A DNA stretch of 64,000 nucleotides from Jiulongibacter sediminis (GTDB lineage: Bacteria; Bacteroidota; Bacteroidia; Cytophagales; Spirosomataceae): NCBI RefSeq assembly GCF_001306455.1, contig NZ_LGTQ01000012.1, positions 248,001-312,000 of the forward strand, read 5' to 3'. Below are positions 40,785-49,600 of the stretch, piece by piece. The first letter of the stretch is position 1; each line of letters opens with the position of its first letter. The notes under the pieces are model-generated. The model was not told where the DNA came from. It worked only from the letters and a program-made list of their open reading frames with translations, and searched no databases. The translations under genes and the position numbers were made by a program.

Positions 40785-40820
40785 TGTTCAGAAACGGACA
40801 AGTTTGTGCAACAGTGGACA
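40785..40820. promoter_or_regulatory. Paired upstream activator sites, TGTYC-N6-GRACA type
   Basis: TGTTC-AGAAAC-GGACA (40785-40800) and TGTGC-AACAGT-GGACA (40805-40820), 20 bp apart and both near-perfect dyads. They end 4 bp before the stop of the fucosidase gene. This is the best-conserved pair of the set. Confidence 0.8.
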
Positions 40821-40823
40821 GCC

Positions 40824-42245
40824 TCAGTCTACCGAATATTTAAAAGCATAAGCCGGCTGAGCAGGAATACCTTTGGGCAATGTAACGACTACCTTACCGT
40901 TTTCAACAGCCCATTTCAAAGGCTTGGTGTAACCGAGAAGTTGCATTTTTGAGTTTGTCGCAGGCAAATTGACTGACCAGCTGACTTTTCCATTTTTTGA
41001 ATTCGTTGCGAGGGCATAAACCGAGGCATCTTTGCCTTTGGTAAAATAAACCTGACCGTCCTGAAAGTCCGGAAGTGCTCTGGTTTCATAGATAGCCTCT
41101 CCATTGATATTCATCCATTCGCCAATTTCTTCCAGTCTTTCAACCTGCTCTGGCAGAAAAACGCCATCGGCCGTTGGGCCAACACCGAGAAGTAAATTTC
41201 CGCCTTTGGCGACAATCTCAATTAGCAGATGAATGACTTTCTCCGCTGATTTGAATTTATCATTGGGCACATAACCCCATGCTCCACCAAGGGTGATGCA
41301 GCTTTCCCAAGGGTCTTCAGACATCGTGGACGGAATCCCTTGCTCAGGTGTTCGGTAGTTTTCAAAAGGTCCGTGAACCGTACGATCCACGATCAGTAAG
41401 CCTTCCTGATTTTTACGAGCCATTTCAGCCAGTTTGGGCATATTGATTTCCTGATCAAATTCCGGGATAGGAGCTCCCCAGGCAATCACCTCCTCTGTCA
41501 CCGTATTTCTGGGCCGCACCCAGCCGCCATCTAACCAAAGGATATCGATATCGCCATAATTCGTAGTCAATTCATTGATTTGATTATGCGTGAAGTCCAC
41601 ATATCGTTGCCAACGTTCAGGGTGTTTCCGAATATCATAATTGACGTTTCGGTCGGGGGTTGCGTAATAATCCCACCAGAAATCCTGTGAGTGCCAGTCC
41701 GGCTTTGAATAATAGGCCCCTATCATCATATCCCGTTCTCTGAACGCATCAAAAACATGTTTGGCCACATCGGCTTTTGGGTGATTTTTGAAAGGCCCAC
41801 CAGAGATTTTGTAGTCTGTATACTGCGTATCAAACATATTGAAACCATCATGATGTTTGGTCGTGAACACCACGTATTTTATTCCCGCCTTCTCTGCTGC
41901 CTCTGCCCATTGATCAGGGTCAAAGCCAGTCGGATTAAACTGATCTTTTAATCCCCAATACCATTGCTTATAATCATGATAGGCCACATTACTATCGCCA
42001 CGTGTAATCCAGTCTTCATTGCATAAACTCCAGGATTCTATGATACCCGGCACCGCATAAATACCCCAGTGAATGAGCATACCGAATTTCTGATCCCGCC
42101 AGTGTTCAAGCTTTTCAGCTACTCTTGGGTCTTCAGGATATTGGTATTCCGTGGAAACCGGATGAATGGTATTTTGCCCTTTGGCAAAGCCCATCAAACT
42201 AAAGAAGAGTAAAGTCAGTACGGCGGTTTTCTGTTTCGGATGCAT
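40824..42245 (-). CDS. Alpha-L-fucosidase, glycoside hydrolase family 29
   Basis: 473 residues with signal peptide MHPKQKTAVLTLLFFSLMGFAKG. GH29 blocks: WRDQKFGMLIHWGIYAVPG, YVVFTTKHHDGFNMFDTQY, the nucleophile Asp in DIDILWLDGGWV, and ESCITLGGAWGYVPND with NLLLGVGPTADG. It removes terminal alpha-L-fucose in the periplasm or outside. It is 80 bp downstream of the sugar porter gene on the same strand, suggesting joint release and uptake of a deoxyhexose. The family match is full length; GH29 subfamily and linkage cannot be read. Confidence 0.95.
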   Translation of the reverse strand: MHPKQKTAVLTLLFFSLMGFAKGQNTIHPVSTEYQYPEDPRVAEKLEHWRDQKFGMLIHWGIYAVPGIIESWSLCNEDWITRGDSNVAYHDYKQWYWGLKDQFNPTGFDPDQWAEAAEKAGIKYVVFTTKHHDGFNMFDTQYTDYKISGGPFKNHPKADVAKHVFDAFRERDMMIGAYYSKPDWHSQDFWWDYYATPDRNVNYDIRKHPERWQRYVDFTHNQINELTTNYGDIDILWLDGGWVRPRNTVTEEVIAWGAPIPEFDQEINMPKLAEMARKNQEGLLIVDRTVHGPFENYRTPEQGIPSTMSEDPWESCITLGGAWGYVPNDKFKSAEKVIHLLIEIVAKGGNLLLGVGPTADGVFLPEQVERLEEIGEWMNINGEAIYETRALPDFQDGQVYFTKGKDASVYALATNSKNGKVSWSVNLPATNSKMQLLGYTKPLKWAVENGKVVVTLPKGIPAQPAYAFKYSVD

Positions 42246-42325
42246 AGTTTCAAATCAATTGCTGAGCAAATGAATGAAGAATGATTAACAGAAACTTAAA
42301 ATTTTGTGACCAGGGACTGATTAAC

Positions 42326-43648
42326 TCAATTCTGATGCAATTTCTTACTCAAATCTTCCAGAGAAACACCTTTGGTTTCCGGCATCATAAAAGCCACAAA
42401 AAGAAGTTGTAGCACCATCATAAACGTAAACACACCGAACACCGGTGCCGCACCAATCGTTGAAAACAAAAACGGAATGGACGACGGAATAGCCGCCGCA
42501 AGTAACCAGTGCACCGAACTACCAAAAGCCTGCCCTGAGCCACGAAGATGATTTGGGAAAATCTCAGAGATAAAGACCCAAATGACGGTCCCTTGCCCCA
42601 AAGCATGAGCCATAATGAACAGGAACATAAAACCGGGCACGGCCATGCCCGTCCAGTCCGTTGCAAAAGCGTAGGCCACCATTCCCAGTGAAATAATGTA
42701 ACCGAAAGAGCCGATATACATGAGTAGTTTACGCCCAACACGATCGATCAAATAAACGCCGATAGAGGTAAATATCAGGTTGACCACTCCTATTCCGATG
42801 CTGCTGAGCAGAGCAGTACTTTCACCAAGGCCTGCTTCCTCAAAAATTCGGGGAGCGTAATACAAAAAAGCATTGATGCCGGAGAACTGATTGAAAAAAG
42901 CGATCAAAAAGGCCAGTATTAAAGGAAAACGATGTTGCTTTTTGAAAATACTATCATTGGCATCTGATTCCGCATTTCCTTTTTCAATTTCCAAAATGAG
43001 TTCATCGGTATTCCTTTCGGGATTGATAATTTCCAGAATCCCACGAGCTTCATCTTTTCTTCCCTGATTAATCAGCCAACGCGGACTTTTCGGTACGCCA
43101 ACTACAAAAAGGGTATACAAAATTGCCGGGAAAGCCTCTACACCGAGCATCCAACGCCAGTCGTTTTCGCTGATGCCATTCAACAGGTAGTTCGACAAAT
43201 AGGCGATCATGATCCCGAAAACGATATTGAACTGATACAAGGCCACCAGTTTCCCACGGTCTTTTGCCGGAGAAATCTCAGCGATATACGACGGAGCCGC
43301 CACCGTGGAAGCTCCCACGCCAAGCCCGCCTAAAAAACGGAAGAAAGCGAAAATATAAGGGTCATTTGCAAAAGCAGAGCCTACGGCAGAAACCGTATAA
43401 AAAAGTCCGATCCAAATCAACGTGGTTTTCCGGCCCAATTTGTTGGTAGGGATACCCCCGAAAATAGCCCCGATCACCGTACCCCAAAGGGCCATAGACA
43501 TGACAATAGCACCATGAAAAGCATCAGAGGAGTTCCACAAAGCCTGCAATTTCTGATCAGCACCGGAAATCACAACGGTATCAAAGCCAAACAAAAAACC
43601 GGCAAGAGCAGCCGTGATGGACCAAAGGAAGATTTTATTCTTTGTCAA
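42326..43648 (-). CDS. Sugar porter family MFS transporter
   Basis: 440 residues, twelve predicted helices. Family motifs are GFDTVVISGADQ, KLGRKTTL, RFLGGLGVGASTVAAPSYIAEI, PKSPRWLINQGR (the PESPR-type motif), FNQFSGINAFLYYAP in helix 7, DRVGRKLLM and PETKGVSLEDL. It is a proton-sugar symporter, here probably for fucose or another product of the adjacent fucosidase. The start is a TTG directly after short CCCTAAA repeats on this strand; no better ATG is near, so translation initiation may be inefficient. Confidence 0.93.
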   Translation of the reverse strand: MTKNKIFLWSITAALAGFLFGFDTVVISGADQKLQALWNSSDAFHGAIVMSMALWGTVIGAIFGGIPTNKLGRKTTLIWIGLFYTVSAVGSAFANDPYIFAFFRFLGGLGVGASTVAAPSYIAEISPAKDRGKLVALYQFNIVFGIMIAYLSNYLLNGISENDWRWMLGVEAFPAILYTLFVVGVPKSPRWLINQGRKDEARGILEIINPERNTDELILEIEKGNAESDANDSIFKKQHRFPLILAFLIAFFNQFSGINAFLYYAPRIFEEAGLGESTALLSSIGIGVVNLIFTSIGVYLIDRVGRKLLMYIGSFGYIISLGMVAYAFATDWTGMAVPGFMFLFIMAHALGQGTVIWVFISEIFPNHLRGSGQAFGSSVHWLLAAAIPSSIPFLFSTIGAAPVFGVFTFMMVLQLLFVAFMMPETKGVSLEDLSKKLHQN

Positions 43649-43668
43649 GGGTTTAGGGTTTAGGGTTA
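43649..43668. repeat. GGGTTTA short tandem repeat before the sugar porter
   Basis: GGGTTTA twice and then GGGTTA, immediately upstream of the TTG start of the porter. Slippage here could change the leader length. The remaining 280 bp to 43948 show no gene and no clear promoter. Confidence 0.6.
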
Positions 43669-43948
43669 AAGTTTTGTGAAGATCGGAGAAATCTTGAAGG
43701 TGGGCAAGAGGGAGGGAGAAATAGAAGATATCGTGGACAGGAAGGTCAGCCCTATGTCACTCGATAATGCCTTCGTCTCAATAGTTTTTAAGAAAAGATA
43801 CTTTGACCTTAAGACTTGAACCACTGGGAAAGAAGTAAATCGATGCAGCTAAAAATACTTCTAATTTAAGTCGGTTTAAGATAGAACGGGTAAGGTGTAT
43901 TACGTCACACTGATACGCACGCACCAACATAGAGTTATTAGCACCCAA

Positions 43949-45961
43949 TCACATAAATTCGTTAACTAATTTTTCAATTTTACTAATGTGTACCCTGAAA
44001 AACTCCATTTCACTAGAATCGATATTCTTAGCATGAGCGTCGGTTCGGTACTTGTTTATCACTTCTAAACAAGCGATTGTTTCTGATTTATTAGTTCCAA
44101 AAATATTATTAAAGGAAGCTTCTTGGTAGTACTTATTAATGAGTTTAGACAGGTCTGAAAAATAGATTTCTGTTTTAATGGGATCAAACAATTCTGAGTA
44201 TTCCTTTCCACGAGATTGTGACTTCCTAGGATCTCCAAAAACGTCAATTACTTTTTGAAATGCATCACTTTTCCCAAAATGAGACTGGAGTTGCATTCGT
44301 ACAACTTGACGCAATTCTGACTCCAATTTGTTTCTTCGTTCAGAAATTTCTTTCCATCGTTTTTCGGGTGACTTAAGTTTAGCCTGGTATTGATTCTTTG
44401 AAATTAAATATTGCTTGATTGATTCAATTTTAAAAAAGAAGGAACCATCGTTCTCATCAATAACACCGTAGCCTTTTAGGTGGGCTATTAACTCTGTGGA
44501 TAAATTCGCCAAATCCATAAAAGAATCAATATCATCAAGAGCAAGGTAAGTAAGCATATCATATTCCTCTGGATAAAATTCTATAAGTACCTGAAGAATC
44601 ATGTCGAAGTAATGTCCGTATCGTTCACCAAAGAGTTTTTTAGCCTCTTGGTACTTAATTTTGTCAATTTTTACAGGCCGATTCGAGGTAGCTTTTTCAT
44701 TGGCTATACTACAAACATGCCTGATAAGGTAAGGATGCCCCCCGAAATCTTCATTCAGTTTTGAATAAACAATTTCATCAAATTCAAGGCCCATGTATCC
44801 TCCTAGTTTTGAAACCATTTCCGTGGTTTGATCTAAGTTAAATCCCTGAATAAATTCAAAAGGAACTTTATTAAATATTGGATTATCTGTAGATTGAATT
44901 CTCGGAGTTTCTAATGCTTTGGGGTTAGTCCCTACTATTAGAAATGTAAATACTGAAGTTTTTTCTTCCCGGAGGAATTTTTGGAATTTTGATCTAATAG
45001 TTTGCCAAAATAGAACAAAATCTAACTCCGTTTTCCAAAAATGGTTCGGAGAAGTACCTGGGGAAATATTCTCTATCTCATCAAAAATGAAAAGGACTGG
45101 TTTCTGTCCCAATTTTTTATAAACTCTCTTGATATCTTTTTCAAAGCTTTCACTTGCTTGCTCCTCATTGTATTTTTCCTCTGGCTCTAACTGCGACTGA
45201 ACATTATTCTGTTTTTTAATTTCCTTCATTAAAAACAAAAGTGCCTTAAACCATCTCTTCTGGTTGAAAGCCGTATCTTGACAGTCAATTACTACACTTG
45301 GAATACCTTCAACTTTTAGAGCTCTATGAACTCCGTTCACAACTGATGTTTTTCCGGTTTTTCTCAAACCAAATAGTCCAGAATTTTCCTTTGACTTATG
45401 CCGATTTATTAATTTCTGTATCAATTTCGACCTACCAAAAAAGAAAAAGTCTTTTGTGATCGGTGATTCAAAAGCGAATAAATCTCTTTCAAAAAAGAAA
45501 TTTCTGAATCGATTTTTTACGAAATATGAATTAGAGGCATAGAAATAATCATCATATGAAAATGGAATTACTACTCGGGATTCAGGATCACCCTTAAGGA
45601 GGCTTGAAACTCTTTGCTGAATGTTTTTATCTCTGCTAATTAAGACACAACAAACCGTTTCAAGTCTTAAATCAGAAAATGCACTATATACATATTCGAT
45701 TGCATCCAATGACCTTGGCTCAAAATCTGTATAAGGACTAAAAATTACTGCTATTTCTCTCTCAATGTTGAACATTTCCTTAAAATCCCTTGTAGGTTTC
45801 ATTAGAAAATAACTATAACTGGATTTATGATTCAACTTGAAATTAGCCCCTCCATTAGTTATGTACCAATCTTTGGCGAGGAATTCAACAATTGTCTTTT
45901 CGTCAGAATCTAGATGAGAAAGTCTAACATTCGGATTCATTCCAGGGAAAAGTTCGCTCAT
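43949..45961 (-). CDS. STAND-type P-loop ATPase with HEPN-like C-terminus; candidate defence gene
   Basis: 670 residues, no signal or membrane segment. Residues 1-170 form an alpha/beta domain I do not recognise (REIAVIFSPYTDF; VCCVLISRDKN). The ATPase follows: Walker A GLRKTGKT at 198-205, Walker B VLFIFDEIE at about 289-297, FLIVGTNP sensor strand and GGHPYLIRHVCS, typical of STAND NTPases, then a winged-helix-like segment (AHLKGYGVIDENDGSFFFK). The last 120 residues are helical and carry YRTDAHAKN (R639, H643), like the Arg-His motif of Swt1/HEPN nucleases. The gene is visibly more AT-rich than its neighbours, stands alone, and splits a carbohydrate locus, all signs of transfer. A role in anti-phage defence is an inference. 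Confidence 0.8.
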   Translation of the reverse strand: MSELFPGMNPNVRLSHLDSDEKTIVEFLAKDWYITNGGANFKLNHKSSYSYFLMKPTRDFKEMFNIEREIAVIFSPYTDFEPRSLDAIEYVYSAFSDLRLETVCCVLISRDKNIQQRVSSLLKGDPESRVVIPFSYDDYFYASNSYFVKNRFRNFFFERDLFAFESPITKDFFFFGRSKLIQKLINRHKSKENSGLFGLRKTGKTSVVNGVHRALKVEGIPSVVIDCQDTAFNQKRWFKALLFLMKEIKKQNNVQSQLEPEEKYNEEQASESFEKDIKRVYKKLGQKPVLFIFDEIENISPGTSPNHFWKTELDFVLFWQTIRSKFQKFLREEKTSVFTFLIVGTNPKALETPRIQSTDNPIFNKVPFEFIQGFNLDQTTEMVSKLGGYMGLEFDEIVYSKLNEDFGGHPYLIRHVCSIANEKATSNRPVKIDKIKYQEAKKLFGERYGHYFDMILQVLIEFYPEEYDMLTYLALDDIDSFMDLANLSTELIAHLKGYGVIDENDGSFFFKIESIKQYLISKNQYQAKLKSPEKRWKEISERRNKLESELRQVVRMQLQSHFGKSDAFQKVIDVFGDPRKSQSRGKEYSELFDPIKTEIYFSDLSKLINKYYQEASFNNIFGTNKSETIACLEVINKYRTDAHAKNIDSSEMEFFRVHISKIEKLVNEFM

Positions 45962-46155
45962 AGTTTTTTTCTATTTTGTTTTCCAAGGAAGTCCTTTAAT
46001 TGTTACTTTTTTGCTCAAATTTTGTGCCTTCAAATATCAAACTTCCATCATCGAAGTTAGTCTTAGAATTCTAAATTATAGCAAATTTCCCAACACTTTC
46101 TAAATCGTTTCGTCTTGAAGATGTTTAGGGTGAACGTAGTTTCCCGTATTCAGGA

Positions 46156-46180
46156 GGTCAGACCTTTACTAGGTCTGACC
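46156..46180. repeat. Perfect inverted repeat GGTCAGACCT-TTACT-AGGTCTGACC
   Basis: Ten-base perfect arms with a 5-nt loop, 78 bp before the GH28 start. It has no T-tract, so it is not a typical terminator. It may be an operator or a dispersed palindromic element. Confidence 0.7.
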
Positions 46181-46257
46181 CATTACTTCCGACAGCCCTG
46201 TACAGTCTTTTGTTTTGGAAAAGTTTTCTTTGTCTGACATTTCTCAACCTTATTCAA

Positions 46258-47586
46258 ATGCATTTCAAAAAACTGTTCTCCTTTTCTGCCTTTCTCTTTT
46301 TGATGGCTTGTTCTACTTCTAAACCAGCTGCAGAACTCTGGCCGGATGGTACGCCGATCTCCGACTGGTTCAGACAGACCGATAAATTGGCTATCGAGGA
46401 CCTTGGTAAAGCCTATCCAATTACCGAATATGGCGTGGTAGCCGACAGTTCTTTGCTGCAAACAGAAGCCATTCAGGCCGTCATTGACTCGGCCGCGGCC
46501 AATGGTGGAGGCGTCATCGTTATTCCCGAGGGCGTTTTTCTCAGCGGAGCTTTATTCTTCAAACCCGGTACTCACTTGCACGTAGCGGAAGGCGGCAAAT
46601 TGAAAGGCTCTGATGATATCAGCAATTACCCCATCATGCCCTCCCGAATGGAGGGGCAGTCGATTGACTATTTTCCGGCCTTGGTGAATGCTTATGGCGT
46701 AGATGGTTTTTCGATTACCGGAAATGGCGTCATTGACGGAAACGGACTGAACTATTGGAAAGCCTTCTGGCAACGCCGGGAAGAAAATCCACAATGCACG
46801 AACCTCGAAGTCTCTCGTCCTCGACTGGTCTTTATCCGGGACTCCAAAGATGTTCAGGTGCAGGATATCACGTTGCAAAACTCCGGTTTCTGGAGTTCGC
46901 ATTATTATCAATGCGAGAATGTCAAAATTTTGGATGTCCGCATTACTTCGCCGCATGAGCCCATCAAAGCTCCCAGCACCGATGCCATTGACATTGATGT
47001 GTGTTCAAACGTACTCATCAAAGGCTGCTACATGGCGGTGAATGACGATGCCATTGCCCTCAAAGGAGGCAAAGGGCCTTTTGCCGATGAAGACCCGAAT
47101 AATGGAGAAAACACGAATATCATTATTGAGGATTGTGAGTTCGGCTTTTGTCACTCGGCCCTGACCTGTGGCAGTGAATCTATTCATAATAAGAACATCC
47201 TTTTCCGGAATATCACCGTGAGAGATGCCGTCCGTATCCTTTGGCTAAAAATGCGACCTGATACCCCTCAGCATTATGAATACATCACTGTTGACAACGT
47301 CAACGGAAATTCCCGAAGCCTTTTGTATATCAAACCCTGGACGCAGTTTTTTGACCTGAAAGGTCGCCCGGATGTACCTATCTCCTACTCCGATCATATC
47401 ACCTTAAAAAACATGAATGTTAACTGCGATATCTGGTATGATATGCGGATCACCGAGAACGACAGCCTCTCTGATTTCCGTTTTGAGAATCTGGTAATTA
47501 CCTCAGAAAATGCTGACTTTGACCCGTCTATTATTGACGGCTTGAGTATGGAAAATGTGGTGGTGAATGGCAAAAAGTTGGATTAA
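46258..47586 (+). CDS. Lipoprotein polygalacturonase-like enzyme, glycoside hydrolase family 28
   Basis: 442 residues from the ATG at 46258, which opens a lipoprotein signal (HFKKLFSFSAFLFLMAC); the frame extends to 46210 without a signal. The right-handed parallel beta-helix is plain: AIQAVIDSAAANGGG, TDAIDIDVCSNVLIKGCYM, catalytic Asp pair in AVNDDAIALKGGKGP, CGSESIHNKNI and LWLKMRPDTP. The usual GHG and RIK blocks read GSE and LKMRP here, as in a Bacteroidota subgroup. It should cleave galacturonate- or rhamnogalacturonan-type pectin at the cell surface. It stands alone next to the ATPase gene. Confidence 0.9.
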   Translation: MHFKKLFSFSAFLFLMACSTSKPAAELWPDGTPISDWFRQTDKLAIEDLGKAYPITEYGVVADSSLLQTEAIQAVIDSAAANGGGVIVIPEGVFLSGALFFKPGTHLHVAEGGKLKGSDDISNYPIMPSRMEGQSIDYFPALVNAYGVDGFSITGNGVIDGNGLNYWKAFWQRREENPQCTNLEVSRPRLVFIRDSKDVQVQDITLQNSGFWSSHYYQCENVKILDVRITSPHEPIKAPSTDAIDIDVCSNVLIKGCYMAVNDDAIALKGGKGPFADEDPNNGENTNIIIEDCEFGFCHSALTCGSESIHNKNILFRNITVRDAVRILWLKMRPDTPQHYEYITVDNVNGNSRSLLYIKPWTQFFDLKGRPDVPISYSDHITLKNMNVNCDIWYDMRITENDSLSDFRFENLVITSENADFDPSIIDGLSMENVVVNGKKLD

Positions 47587-47748
47587 TTGCGTCAAAAAGT
47601 ATTGACCGACTTTACAGAATTTTCTGCCATTCGTCACTGAGACATCACCGTACACTGATTTGCCGGAATTTTGAAAGAAAGGGAAACTACCTTTCGGAGA
47701 AATACAGACGGATATGACCGTTTGATTCTTCGATTAAACCTTTCTGTG

Positions 47749-48678
47749 ATGAAATTTAATTTCCCGGCAACCTTCCTTTTTTTGATCACCGCTTTGGTGT
47801 CATTTGCTCAAGATAAAGAAGGCTCCAAAGATCATCCGCTTTTCCCGCGTTTTGGTAACAGTACCATCTATGACTACGAAGAAACCAGCTTTGACCGTTA
47901 CTCCATGGCCACAGGCCAGACGACAGATTACTCCCAACTGACAAAAAAGAAGCAGATAGAGGGGAAAATCGTCCGTATTTTCTACACTATCAGCACGTCC
48001 GACGCTTCTTCGTATGAGATTTACAGCAATTATCTCAAAGCTCTGAAGGCCAAAGGGGCCGAGATCTTATTCAGTTGCTCAGACAATGATTGCGGAAAAT
48101 ACCTTTGGGATGCCCTCACCAAAGAAACGAGTTTTTTGATTCCGGCCTATTACGGCGAAAGCAAAGGCTATATCGCTTCAAAATTCAGTCATAACGGAAA
48201 AACCTTCTATGCCATTATTTATGCCGGGTACGGTTTGGGTGAACAGGGTTACGAAATCCATGTCATTGAAACTGAGGAAATGGATCAAAAAATAGATCTC
48301 GATGGTATTGAAGCGGCCATGAAAGAGAAGGGTAAGGTTTCGTTGTACGGAATCCTTTTTGAGACCGGATCAGCCAAACTAAAACCAGAATCAAAAGAAG
48401 AAATTGCTCTGGTTGCTCAATACCTGAAAGCTCACCCAGCGGAGAATGTCTATGTGGTAGGCCATACCGATAATACCGGACGTTTTGAGAATAATATGAG
48501 CCTTTCAGAACAAAGAGCTCAGGCCGTGAGTCTGTCGCTTCAAAAAGACTATGGAATAGCAGCAAACCGGCTCAAAGCCGCAGGCGTTGGTCCGGTAGCT
48601 CCTGTTTCTGATAACGTATCTGAAGAAGGCCGAAGCAAAAACAGACGGGTGGAATTGGTACGAAATGCTGTAAACTAA
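47749..48678 (+). CDS. OmpA-family protein with unknown N-terminal domain
   Basis: 309 residues from the ATG at 47749, which begins a signal peptide (MKFNFPATFLFLITALVSFA); the frame extends to 47671 without one. The N-terminal domain of about 180 residues (HPLFPRFGNSTIYDYEET; IVRIFYTISTSDASSYEIY) resembles DUF4892. The C-terminus is an OmpA-like peptidoglycan-binding domain: ILFETGSAKLKPESKEEI, YVVGHTDNTGRFENNMSLSE and RLKAAGVGPVAPV with SKNRRVELV. It probably ties an outer-membrane lipoprotein or barrel to the wall. The next gene encodes a small barrel and may be a partner. Confidence 0.9.
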   Translation: MKFNFPATFLFLITALVSFAQDKEGSKDHPLFPRFGNSTIYDYEETSFDRYSMATGQTTDYSQLTKKKQIEGKIVRIFYTISTSDASSYEIYSNYLKALKAKGAEILFSCSDNDCGKYLWDALTKETSFLIPAYYGESKGYIASKFSHNGKTFYAIIYAGYGLGEQGYEIHVIETEEMDQKIDLDGIEAAMKEKGKVSLYGILFETGSAKLKPESKEEIALVAQYLKAHPAENVYVVGHTDNTGRFENNMSLSEQRAQAVSLSLQKDYGIAANRLKAAGVGPVAPVSDNVSEEGRSKNRRVELVRNAVN

Positions 48679-48751
48679 TCAACTTTTGTCCTGTCGGTCG
48701 AACTGAATACTACACAAGTCTAAAATAGTTTACCGGGAAAGAAGTGTATTT

Positions 48752-48759
48752 TAGTTTTG
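48752..48759 (+). promoter_or_regulatory. TAnnTTTG -7 element before the small barrel gene
   Basis: TAGTTTTG matches the -7 consensus. It would start transcription near 48766, which excludes the in-frame TTG at 48757 and favours the TTG at 48784 as start codon. Confidence 0.45.
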
Positions 48760-48783
48760 CGGGCAAATCAAAAGATACGTTTC

Positions 48784-49452
48784 TTGAAACAACTGTTATT
48801 TTTCATTCTTGCTTTAACTACTTCCAGGACAATTTTGGCTCAGGAAGCTGTTCCAAAGTCTTCTTCTCACACTCCTCCTATCCCCGTTGAACTCTTTGTA
48901 GGAAACAGAGCCTTAAACATTTTGGCGGTAACGAGAAAACCATTCAAAGAAGGGGGAAAGCTCGGTTATTTCAATTTTACAAATTACACGGGCGACTTTA
49001 AAAACAGTGGAGATCATAACGAATTTGCTTCTCAGTCACTTCTTACATACAAAATCGCTAAAAACCTGAATGCTACGGCAGGCTTCCTGATAAATCATGT
49101 AACCGGATTCAGAAAGCAGGTTGGTCTGCAATACTCATATGCGAATCAGAAATGGTTAGTTGTGCTGGTTCCCGTGGTTGATCTGGCCGATGGACATAAT
49201 TTGGAAATGATGGATCTCGTAGAGTTCAAACCGAAAATAAACGACAAACTCAAGCTTTACACTCGTCTTCAGGGACTTATCATATATGACCCAACAGAAA
49301 AGCATCATTCAAGGAGTTATATAACCGCAAGACTCGGGCTTTCAGTAAAAAACTATCAGTTTGGTCTGGGACATACCACTGACTGGTATGGAGAGAATAG
49401 GTTTGTCAAGCAAAATACGGGACTCTTTGCACGGGTTTTATTGGAACATTAG
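48784..49452 (+). CDS. Predicted small outer-membrane beta-barrel protein
   Basis: 222 residues from a TTG at 48784 (KQLLFFILALTTSRTILAQ as signal peptide). The frame opens at another TTG at 48757, but a -7 box covers that position. The mature part consists of alternating strands ending in aromatic turns (FLINHVTGFRKQVGLQYSY; WLVVLVPVVDLADGHNLEM; FGLGHTTDWYGENRFV), consistent with a barrel of 8-10 strands. I recognise no family. It follows the OmpA-like gene by about 105 bp but has its own promoter candidate. Confidence 0.65.
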   Translation: MKQLLFFILALTTSRTILAQEAVPKSSSHTPPIPVELFVGNRALNILAVTRKPFKEGGKLGYFNFTNYTGDFKNSGDHNEFASQSLLTYKIAKNLNATAGFLINHVTGFRKQVGLQYSYANQKWLVVLVPVVDLADGHNLEMMDLVEFKPKINDKLKLYTRLQGLIIYDPTEKHHSRSYITARLGLSVKNYQFGLGHTTDWYGENRFVKQNTGLFARVLLEH

Positions 49453-49600
49453 GGCAATATTTTAGAATTTGACAAGCCCTTTTGTCTACAAGGCAACTAT
49501 ACTTTTGGGTATTTAAAAGTCACTAGAAAAATAAGCTTATTGAAAGAGGTTTTTGATTCGGGCAGTTTATTGATAATTTCAATGCTCTTATCAAAGACCA

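Noticed and set aside
46552-46956. 134-codon ORF antisense to the GH28 gene
   Set aside because: Shadow of the beta-helix coding sequence; no start signal and no recognisable domain.
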